The notes under the pieces: generated by a model | Database searches by the model: none | The model's input: only the letters and a program-made list of their open reading frames with translations | What the model was told of the DNA's origin: nothing | Assembly (NCBI GenBank): GCA_028565635.1 | Contig: JAOXYB010100270.1 | Location: 4,039 to 38,620, forward strand | Origin: Phoronis ovalis | Lineage: Eukaryota > Phoronida > Phoronidae | Direction of reading: 5' to 3' | Length of the DNA stretch: 34,582 nt | Translations under genes and position numbers: made by a program | Shown: positions 12,201-24,200 of the stretch, piece after piece | How positions within the stretch are numbered: the stretch's first letter is position 1 | How the letters are laid out: each line of letters opens with the position of its first letter

Positions 12201-15200
12201 CAAACAAGGAGAATTAACTCAGCTTAAGCAACAATTATCAAAGGTTTGTAGTTCTACTATTTTATCAGTTTCATTTTGAAATTTAAAGGTTGCCATTTTA
12301 TGATTACTTCTATCATAATGACATTGCATATTGTGTCTTTCATTATACAAGTTAACAAAAAGGCAATCTTTAAAAAAGAAAATCATATTTATTTTGATTG
12401 TATTTTTGGTGAAATATGTCACTTAATGGTTGGTAAGATTTGTCATCTTATAATTTACAGCCATACATGCATGATCAATCCCACACTTCACAGTGATTCA
12501 GTCATAAATGCTTTGAACTAGGAACAACAGCACCTGGTCATATATGTATGAATGATAAATAGTCTACCTTCTAAAAATTGAGAGTTTAGTAAATAAATGA
12601 TTTTTTGAGATTAAATAAATTCATTTATCTGTGAGGATCTTGATATAAGTATACAAATATGTTGTAACCAAAGACAATATTAGTTTTATCCATAATCAGC
12701 AGGCTGTTGCTTTAGATTCAGACACGAGTGTTATGTAGTATGGAGTATTTGTTCTTATGGCATTATAAGCAGATAAACAATAGGTTTATCTATTTCTCTG
12801 TTTCAGATGGAGTCTGATGTGAATGTTTTGAACCAACAGGTTGATGAGAAGCAGACGGTGATTGACACTCTGCATGCAGAGGTGGAGAATCTCACTGAGT
12901 ACCAGGTGCATGCATCTCACATACTAACACACATTACAGGGCCAGGAATGCATTCTTGTAGTAGTAGTAGTACTGTATATAATACCGGAACGTGATAACT
13001 TCCCCCTCACTCTGGCTGGGTGAACTTATTTGTTAATGTTGTTCGTAACTGAGATTTTATGACAGATGTACGTCACAAAATTAATTTCTAGATTGGACTC
13101 CCAACATTTTATAAATTGATGAAATGTTATAGTCGGGGAAGCATAAGTGTCGCATAAATGTTTACCTACTTCTTGAATCATCGGAGCGTGATGAGGCACC
13201 GGCACCCACTAAGGAAATTCACACCTGTGAATAACAGTTCCAGGAACATAATTCAGAGGCAGTGATTATAAGATTCTGTATATAAAGCTATAAAAATGTG
13301 ACGTTTGATGCTGTTTATAAGCCCCTTGTGGGTACCTCATCATGCTCAGATGATTCATGAAGTAAGGTAACATTTACTGGATGCTCGTGTTTACCTGACT
13401 ATAATATCTTGGTAGATTACCACCTTCCTTTTATCTTCCCCATTTGTCACTATGGGCCTGTGCTAGACAAATGAAGAGAAAAGAATGAAAGCTGTTTCAA
13501 CATGCATTCCTTTCCTTGCAACCTGGTAATATCCATCATCTGTACTCACACATAACACCTATTTTGTATTCTTCGATTGTTGAGTTTTAGTATTCTTTGC
13601 AGAACTTTATAGATTTTTACTATTTGCTTTCATCAGTTTCAGTAAGTTTGTGAGCTTTATAATGTGTACGGTTATTGGTTTTCTACTAACTTTTTCCATG
13701 TAAATCTACACTTATCTAATGGTATGTGAAAGTATGGTAAATGGTATAAGGGTACAATTATAATAATTACAATACTTGTGGTAAATTCTTCCTATTGTAA
13801 TGTCTGAAATCATGTTACATTTTCATAATCTTGCTGGATTTATGTTCTTTCTGCTTGATTAGGACTTGATGGCTGCAGTTTTTCTTGAAGATGTTTCGGC
13901 TTTTTCTATAGAACATATTAAAGACTAAACTGTAAAAGAATAAGAATAGAAATTTAACACTCTATATATAGAAATCAGTTAAAAGAATAGTACATATATG
14001 TAGATGTCTTTCTTGAACCTGATTTCTATGTTGCTAGTTATTAATTGAAGTTATTTTTTAAATAAAAGTACTTTAAAAACAGATTCCACTTTTGTCTTCA
14101 TATTTTCTAGGTAGTTTATCTGCATTTTTAATGCTTATTGTTTTGTGCTAATTACTTTTGTAGGGTAAGCTCCAGGAAGATTTTGATGTTGTTCAAAATA
14201 TGCTTGAAGAGAAACAAGTTGAAGTAGAGAATCAGACTCGTGAGTTAGAAGAGAACCGGGCTGCTGTGGAAGCACTGGCTGATTTACAGGTACAAGATGA
14301 AGTATTATTCTAGTGCTGTCTTGATTAACAGCTTTTTGAAATAGTACAAATCAATCTTACTTTGTGAGAAAATTGCTTTAAATGTTATTGAATAGTCAGT
14401 CACTTTGCAACTTTGGAATATGTTTTTATTGTGTGGTAATAATAATGTGTTATGTACAACTTTTAGGAGGTTGGAAGCTAAGAATGTGTGCACTATGTTG
14501 TAAAATTAATATAAATGTTTAGATTAAATATGAAGAAGATATGAGACGGCTCGGAAAGACAGTTCAGGAAAAGCAAAATATTATTGATGAGAAAGAGGAA
14601 GAACTTTATGTCATTAATGAGCAACTGGAGGAACAGGTATTAAATAACATTATAATGAATTATACTTTGTATTCTGTACTATACATTTAAGGTATACTGT
14701 GAGCTTTTGTAGCAGTAAATTGTCTGGTGCATCACAACAAGCAAGACAATAATAAGCTGAGATTGTATTGTCATGCCATTTTACCATGCTTACCCAATCA
14801 AATCTGCATTAGCAATACGTTGCTTAATTGTTGAAATGCGTAAATGAACATTTTCATGAGTGTTTTTATCTTCACGTAATAGTTTTAGACAACTGCAGAA
14901 CTAATAGCCGAATTAGTGACATGAATTCTGATGTTGATAGGGTATGAAAATTTGAATAACAGCAACTAGCTTTCAGCTCTAGTCTTTTAAATAAGCTTTG
15001 ATGATATGTCAAGTTGTGTATAGTATACATTTATTTATTTTTACAATAATTTTACAGGAGATAAAAAGAAAAGAACAAGTGAAATTGGTCGAATCTTTAC
15101 AACAAGAACTTGCTACTGCTAGACAAACACAAGTTGCATCTGAAACTCCAACAGAGTCAATGGAAGTAATTAGTAAACTTAAAGAAGAGGTACAACTAGT

Positions 15201-18200
15201 GATCACAGAAAAAGATTTATTACAAGAGGCATTAACAGTGTCAAAGCAGTCAGGGCAAGAACAGAGTAACAGGCTTAGGAATGAAGTGGAAACCTTGAAA
15301 GAACACGTAGCAAGTGTTGAGCAGACAAGACAAGAAGAAGCTGATCAACTGAAAGAAAAGATCCAGTCTTTGCAAGAACATTTAGCACAAGCCAAGCAAG
15401 AAAAGCCTGTAGAAAATGTTGATGAACTGAAGAACGAAGTATTAAGACTAACAGCAGACACCGAATACAAACAGGAACAGGTGCGTGATTTAAACTGTCT
15501 AGAAGAAAATGTCTATATTATTTTGAATGGCATTCAAGAGATTTAATTTTTTATTCCTATCACATGTATATAATAGGTATGCTGTGCACCTGAGGGTTCT
15601 CTTATTTATATTTTGGGTGAGGGTGTGTCACTGAGGATAAAATTTTTGGACCAACTGTTTAGGAAAATGTCAAAATATGGACTGCATAATATACCAAAAA
15701 TTCACAATACTGTTATATGTTTTTGAGATATTGTACACTACTTTCTGTGAAGAGTAAACCTATAATATACTTTTTCAACATATCTCTTGACTAGGCTTCA
15801 AAGACTATATCCATAATATACCAAAGTAGCCATAAAATACCCATAATATATTAAACGACAACCCATACAAGCAGCACAACCCCATCAACTCAACACTCTA
15901 AGAGAACGTCATCATTTTCTTTCTGCTTATTTTCCAGCATAAGAACACAGTCAGCATTGTAATTTTAATATTTTACTTTAGATTGAGGAGCTGGAGGAGA
16001 GACTGACATCACAGGCTACTGGACTGGCTGCAGAGGTAAGCTGGACATTATTGTAGACTTCACTACTACGTATATAATTTCTACAGGCAGGTTACATATT
16101 TTTACATACTTTAACACCTCACATGGCAACAAATAGGATGCAGATAAAGAATTGCCTGACATGTATATTTACACATTACATCATTCTTTGTTATCAAGCT
16201 GTAGATACAATTATAAAGGAAAAATTCTTTGAGCACCTAACACATTAGTTTTATTATTAGTTTATATAAAACCTAATGCTGCCAGTTTACAGTGCAGTAG
16301 TGTATTCAAAAATTCTAATTTCTAGAATGTTCAACATGGAGAAATTACTGTCTCTGATGAGTTGAGAAACAGACTTGTACAACAGCAACAAGAGTTTGAA
16401 AACCAGTTACAAACATTACAAAATGAGCTGGCTGAAGCTGAAAGTCAGATAAGAAATTATAAGAATGAAAGACCTCAATCAAGCAGTTTAGACAGAGTAT
16501 GTGCACATATTGTCTGCGTTTTCAGTTACTTTGTACTAATATGTGTATGAGACTCAGCTAATGAAAGGTACCAACCTAATCATAGTTATTTTTCATAATT
16601 TTTTCTTTTTCAATCAATTGTAATAGTTTTCTAGGACTGGTGTAGAACATATGCCACCAGTAAACTTTGATTGTTGACTTATCCAGCAAAATAAACAGTT
16701 GTTGTATTAAATCATTAGGTGTTAGAAGAAGTTAGGAGTGAACTAACTGAAGAACATCAGCAACATATTCGTGATATCCAAGAGAATCACGAAAAAGATT
16801 TAACACTCAGACTTGAACAGGTAGAATTTAGCATCTGTTTCCACTGCTCAACTTATATGTCAACTGCTCAACTTATATATAATATATCTGTGTTAACAGC
16901 ACCTTTGAAAAAATGTTCCGCTGCTACTTTGTATCCAGCAGAATTTCACCCTGTTCATTTTCAAAAAAGAGTAATCACCATTGCCCTTGCAGAAAGGAAA
17001 CAGGAGGAAAAAAGTGTTTTACATTAATTTTTAATACACTGTTGATTATCTTATACCATCTAATTAATTTATAATTACCTGTAATAATCAGAGTTTGCCC
17101 CTGGTAGATCATTAATGGATCTAGGGAGCTTGTTAAATCTGATGTAACTGATGGCATTCCTTAGGTTGTCAAATTGGTTTCTATAGGTGGCTTTGTCTGC
17201 TTTTCACAGGTTGATATACGCCACAGTCAGGAAATGGCTAAGTTAAAAGAACAGTATGAGAAAGAACTTGCAGATAGCATTGAACAGGCCAAGAAGACAT
17301 TAGAAAAAAATCATTTGTGCCAAATGACGAGAATTAAACAATTGCATGAGCAAGAGATAGCTCTGATTAAATCAGGTAATATATAGCGAGTAATAATCAA
17401 AAGGTTTCTTTGGAATATTAGATGACAGTTAAAGTCAACATGCAGCTGAAATCTGCCTTACTGGTTAAAGTAAACACCCAAGCACTATCATGCAGAAGTT
17501 TTCCATTGATGTGTCTTAAATTCAAACAGAATTATCCAAATTGAATAATTAGTTTCAAAGCTACAGGGAATTCTGTGCATTTCAGGATATGGTCTTGAGG
17601 GCATTGCCTTGACTTCTCTGTAATGATGTCAAGAGCAAGTATTTCCTGATGTGTATATACTTATGGGAGAGACTATTAAAATCAAAAATGTTACCTTTTA
17701 AATTGATATGCCTTAATCTTACTAGCAACTTAAATTCAATACTTTGAAAAGGACGTAATACTGGGACCAATTTACAATGTAATAAAAAAATTAATGTATT
17801 TCCTGTTTTCTTTTATTATTGACAGACAGTTTACTTAATAAAAAATAGAATGGCTTAATAAAAGCAATAGCTTTTTTAATGAATTGCCTTAGTACCTTAT
17901 GTTTTTTACATAAAATGTTGTATTTTAGGTTGGAAATTGTTGTATATCAAAGAAACTTTACGTGTTTTTACGTTTTCTACCATGTACATGCATAGAGTTC
18001 TGTTACTGCTTTGACATCATCACAGGAAGTCTATGCAATGCATTGTGGATTATTTAGAAGTAAAAATGGTTGCCCCCAAGAATGCTCCATGACATGTATA
18101 AAATTAACCATAAGTTAATGATGAATGGTGCAATCCTGATGATTCCTTTTGAAAATAGTTCTTTTAAGATGCACCTAATTGATAAGTTTATGAAATGCCA

Positions 18201-21200
18201 CTTTAAACTGCAATTGTTGCATTCAAGACCGGTATATAGCGCATTGTTTATATTTAATAGGTGTTTCTGCAAATGTTGTTGGGCAACAACTACAGGCTGA
18301 AATTAATCGGGTCTTAGATGTTCCTCCAAGAATAACAGGTATGGATACAAACACGGGAGAAGTCCCCCAGAGACAAGATGGTGTTGGGCATGCCTCATCA
18401 GATGAGGAATCTACTCATACAGGTGCAACTTATGACGTTCCAGCACAAAACTTGTCATGCTCTTCACTTGATGACATGATACCTCCACACCTACGGGTAG
18501 GTATAAACTTGGAAATTGAAGGACTGGTAATATAATCCTCGTGATCTGTCTCTTTGTTCATTTACTAAATAGTAGGCTAAAATATGTTTTTATGTCTGAA
18601 TCCTTATTTAATGGACGTATGGATTTTCATGTTTAGCAAGAAACATTTTGTTCTATTCCTGATTTGTCTTGCAGGCTTTGCTTAATCGTCTTCATAGTGA
18701 GGCAGTGCAGATTCATACATTATCCCATCATTCCTGGAGAAGATCATCATTACCTGCTGATGCCAATATTGAAACATTACGCCTCGCATGGGAAAATGAG
18801 AAGCAGGCGCTTCTTGAAGCTATCCAATCACTGAAGGATTTATTAGCTCATAGCTCGGGTACAGATCAGAAGGTAGGTACAAAACTGGTGAAATATGTAT
18901 GTAAGCTGTCCAAAACAGTCTTGCTATTCACATTACATGGAATTTATTTTAGTGTGTATGAGTTTTTATAATCGTAACTTCTAGAGTTTATGTATATATA
19001 TTTGTAATTGGTGTTTCTTAGACAAACTGGTCATCAATAGTGATACATGAGTGCATTGTCATAAAATGAATATATATTGATGATGAAAATATTTATTTTG
19101 TGCTATCATTATATAATTTTCATGTCATAGTTGAGTACTTCTGTCTGAAAGAGCAATCTTGATCAAACGTAGTCCGCTTCTTAATGATATTCCTTAGAAT
19201 ATGATGTTTAGGAATAAGAACATAATGTTAGATCCAAATCAATATTACAGCCTGACATTGAAGTTCATAGCAAATGAGATGATGTATGTTAGGTAAAAAC
19301 CTCTTTGTTCCCCTTCTGAACAAGGCTGAATGTTTAATTCAGATATTAGTTTTATGCTGTCATTTTCATAAAATAATATTAAATCAGCAAGGTAATGAAT
19401 ACAGTTGTAGCATTGTTTATTTTTGTCAGGAGTTTGATGACGATGATTGGTGGGAAGAGGTAACATGATTTATATGGTTATTGTCGGCTTTGCTTAGTTT
19501 AACTTTCTGCATGCAGCCGTGTCTTTCATGTACTTTGTCAAGGATTTCATACAGATCACGGAAACATTCGTTAAAACTTTCTTAAATATATTTTTTATAT
19601 AACAATTTGCACCATATGGTATAAGCACTTAGGATGACATAAGACGTGTTTTTCTAGCACCATTTTTATGGACGTTTTTTGGCACTTTGTTTGCAAAGTA
19701 GTACCGATTATGCACAATATTTTATTTTTGCATCTCTTGAATATAGTTTGAAGACCTGTTTTCATCATGCCTTGATACCTCCACTATCTCTATAATCTCT
19801 GTTAATATAGCAATTTATGCCAGACAAACAAGTCATCCATATTTTTCACAAAAAAAAAGAAATGTGCTAATAAAAGGAAATTAAAAAATTCATGTTATGC
19901 ACAATCTGTTATTAACTACTGGACCAATGATGTGGGTTAAAAAGGAAAAGAGAAAAAGAATTTTGTTTTCTGGTGTATTGATATATGTTAGAAACTTACA
20001 TGCCTCTCAATGAAGATTTTCAGTTTTCTGCCTTCTGTTATAGTCATCCAATGATAGTACAGCAGACTGGAGATCAGAACTGATACAAGCTGTGGGACTC
20101 ATATTTAAAAAAGAGAGGGAAGCATTGTTAGCTGAGTTACGTACCTATGTGGTGACACACGGAGATCAAGCATTCAGTGATATTCAAAAGCTTGAACACA
20201 GAATCAAAGAACAGGTAGTCAGATTTGCTAAGTTGCTATTTTACTGTCGTGTGGCTTTTGTAAAAGAAGATTATAATTATTTTGTTTCTGCTGGTAGTAT
20301 TATTAAAATTGTCTATGTGTAGTGAAATTACAGACCCAGTTCTAAAATCAAATTTAATTCTTGTAGGAATCTCGCCAGAGGTCAGCACTTGATGAAATAT
20401 TTAGTGTAGATCGTCAGTCATTACTGTCTGAAACCCGCGACTTAAAGACACAGTTAAGAGATGCTAAGCAAAAACACCAAAATGAGCAAACTCGCTTGTC
20501 TGAGCAGTTGAGGGCCACTGAAGATGAATATCGGAGAATAGAAAGGCAGCTGAAAAGACAAGGTAATTGTGTCATATTATATTCATATCTAACATCAACA
20601 GTATATGAATTAATATGCATATATTTAGCCTGGTAATGCAATGTAGACCATCTAGTGTCTATAGTAAGCAAGATGCAGTGAAATAATAGTACAAGTTACC
20701 TTATTGCAAAAGGTAATCATGTTACTTTTCAGTGTTCAACTTGTTCAAATGGTCGGGTTGAAGTGATCGTACTGAATTCAGTGTAGGAATTTGTCAAAAC
20801 ATAATTGAAGATATTTAACTTTATATGTACAAGTATTTATCACACAGATTGTACGTTTTCAGTTTGGTTGTACGTTATGAATTTTATTGTTGTTTTTGCT
20901 GAAGTTTGAAGATGTTTTTGAAAAAACAGTGAGGCATATTAAGCAATCAATGTTCTTGTGCCCCCAGGTATGAAAATCAGTCACAAAAAACTGTTGACAT
21001 TTTGTAGTGAGTTTAGTGGAGTACAAAGTGCAGCAAGAGAAAATCATCAATGAGGATTTAAGGGCATGTTTAAGTTCTGAAAATATCCGCGTCACAGAAA
21101 TATCTGGTCATTTAACCCGAGAGAAAGATGAAGTTGAACAGCTTCGGGCTGACTTGTCTACATCACATGCCCAACTCATCAAAGTTCGTAATACTCTTGA

Positions 21201-24200
21201 GCAAGAACAAGAAGAACTAGCTAATGTCTCGTAAGTTCATTATGTGCTATTCAGTAACAGTTGGGTTGGACCGGGGGGATTCAAAGTCAACTTACTGACA
21301 GAGATGATTTCCAATAGAGCCTCTGTTTTAGCTACCTACATTTGTAGAGTATGTTTTTAGCATTTATTTACCACAGGGTTTATTTGTATTTGGTCAAAAA
21401 ATTATCAGTACGCTTCTTGCAAAATTGGCATATTTAAGGACTACAGGTAACTTTCATGTTTTATTACTAAAAGGTAATTATTATTTTGAAAAGTTATTTA
21501 CTACAGGGTATCATAACTTTTTGCATCTTCCGTTTTTTATCACAGGATATGATTTTGGTAGTTGTTTACATTGAGCGGCACACTTCTACCAACATTTTAT
21601 TTTGGACAAATTCACCCTGGGTTTGCCAGAGTTTGACTGAAATTCTTGAATTCTTAAAGTGTAAATATGCATTTTGAAGGTTATTCCCATAAGACCTACT
21701 TAAAGTATATATGTATTTGCTGTGTGACAATAAATCTTTGAGTGAGATTTCTGATAGCATCAGGTCTGTAATCATGTAATGCAATGCATGTGATCATACA
21801 TATACTGGGGATGTGAGATTAGACTGTCTTGCTGTACCACCAGGTTTCTGATCATATAATGCAATGCATGTGATCATATATTGGGGATGTCAAATTAGAT
21901 TGTCTTGCTGTAGCATTAAGAAGGTTTTTATCTTACTGGATTTGAAAAGGGACCGGGTAACTAGTGGCATCTACTGGAAGAGTCGGTCCTTCATTGCTAT
22001 TGATTCTCTGTATAACATGATGAATGCTGATTGGTCTGGATAAAGTACAAATGTTTTTGCAGAATCACATGCACATTGCTTATGTTTATCAATATCTGTT
22101 TATTCACATATCTCAACTTTCTTAGCATTTTTGTTTGCATATAAGAGATTTACTTAAATTATTCATACTTTCTATTTTGCTTAGGACTGTTATTGAGGAA
22201 CTTTTGTAAGTGTGTTGATGTAGTCTTGTTATGTCTTTCATTACATGCTCTCATTCTGATTTTTATATGCTCCCTTCAGTATTTCCTCATGTACTAGGTT
22301 CCAGTTCCATAATTGTTCACAATTGTATGTCATTCACTCATTAATGTGTAGTATTATTCCTGGATTTATATGATTCATTTGGCCACTCCACCGCATGCTT
22401 GTACCTTATTCATATTTTTAAAGAAAATCTATTGATGTTAAGGAAAGTTGAAATTGGTATACTGTGCACTGATCAGGATTTTCAAAAAAATCTAATGCTA
22501 TTGTCATTGCATATAATAAAATACAAACACAGAATCCAAATGTAAATAGATTTATGTATGTATGCATTTTGTTACTTGGCATTTTGGCACACATTTTATT
22601 TAAAACCACTTTAGTGTTTACAGATTACTTTAAAAAAAATATGACCAAATCAAATGTTTCTGATAATTTTTGTTTAATCTTCCCTGATATTTATAAGGAT
22701 TTGTGTCTAACTAAATTTGAAAGGGAATCTTGTCTGATTCTAGTTTAACTAACTTTTCAGGGCTGCTTTGGAAGAAGAAAGGTTTAAAAATAGTCAGGTA
22801 CTGCAAGCAAATGTGGACTTGAAAGATTCTTTACAGCAATTACAAGATGAATTAAGTAGTGAAAAGGAACGTGGGTTACATGTTAGAGAAAGAGAAGGCT
22901 TTACTTCCGAGGTGAACCAATATTTTTATTGTTGAAACTGTTTGTTATGATAAAATTCCAGTATGTCATGAAGCAAATACATTAAATAATATTACTAAGT
23001 TGTGTATAAAAAATAATATCATATTTCAAATATAATATTATAATTTAAAATAAATACTGATAACAATAAATGCTGTTACATGTTAGAACTAAACTTTATT
23101 AGGGGGAATATAGATAAGGTATTGTATTCTGTTTTCAATGTTTATTTTGTCAATAAACAAGCTTTAAGCTATGTGATAACATTGTTACAAACACATGGGT
23201 AGCTATACTAAGTTGTGCTGCTAACTGTTACTTAGTGTTGTTCTTGCAAGTGTACAAAACTGATGTAATTTTTCATTGATGTAAATCCAAATTAAGTGAA
23301 AGAATTGTATGTGTCATACTGTCTAGTACTTCTATACTTAGGTGAGTTATTATAAGACCAATGCATTTTAACTTAATAGAGATTACGCCTAGAATACGAA
23401 TCTGAGCAAGAGAAGCGAGAACAGACAGAGTCAAGGTTGGAGAAACAGAAGATGACTGTGGCAACTTTGCGCCGTCAAATGGAAGCAGAACAAGTTCTTG
23501 CTGAAAATATGGAGAGTAAATTCAAAAATAAAGTCGCAGAACTTTCTACTCAGTTGGATATGGAGAAAGCTAGATGTATTGAAATGCAGAGGTCAGTTAG
23601 TCATTGTGCAGTCCATAGCACACGCAGAATCTTATATATAAGTGATGTTCTATTTTAGTATCTATTTGCACACAAAACACTATACATGTTCACGATCAAA
23701 AAGTAAAGTGAGTGTAACTGCTTCTGCCATTACCTTTACACCATTTTAGTTTAGCATCCAAAACACAACATCCTATTTTAGCAACCTGGTACCATTACAG
23801 CCAGTAATGTTCGATTGATCTTGATACTATAGTAATGTTGCCAGTTAATGTTTGACAGTTTAGTCATCTGTTTTTCAGTGCCCTAGAAAGGGAGCAAGCA
23901 TTATGTTCACAGCTGAGAGATACAGTTGAAAATGAGAGAGATACTACGCAGAGATTAACATCTCGGGAACGTTTAACTCTAAGTGAGTTACAAACCATGC
24001 TAGACCTGGAAAAAAGTAGAGTATTAGAGCTTCAGACAGCTTTGGATCGAGAGAAATACAAGGTAACTATGCTAATTATTAACCATAGTAACTTTGGATC
24101 GAGAGAAATACAAGGTAACTATGCTAATTATTAACTATAGTAACTTTGACTTGCTAGCTTTTTTTACTTGAATGCCAAACACTTCCTAACATTTTTTTGC

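Larger units (their letters stand above)
21231..22760 (+). other. Largest intron (1.5 kb), holds repeat and microexon
   Basis: Between exons 34 and 36. Contains the 80-bp tandem duplication and the candidate 21-nt microexon, each listed separately. Other open frames here lack coding character. Confidence 0.7.

Noticed and set aside
16821-17027. Continuation of exon 27 frame past its donor
   Set aside because: Loses coiled-coil character; the GT donor and next exon phase fit ending at 16820.
18054-18300. Open frames on both strands before and over exon 29
   Set aside because: Out of frame with the real exon and no coding character.
22418-22748. Short hydrophobic open frames on both strands in the largest intron
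   Set aside because: AT-driven; no homology or splice logic.
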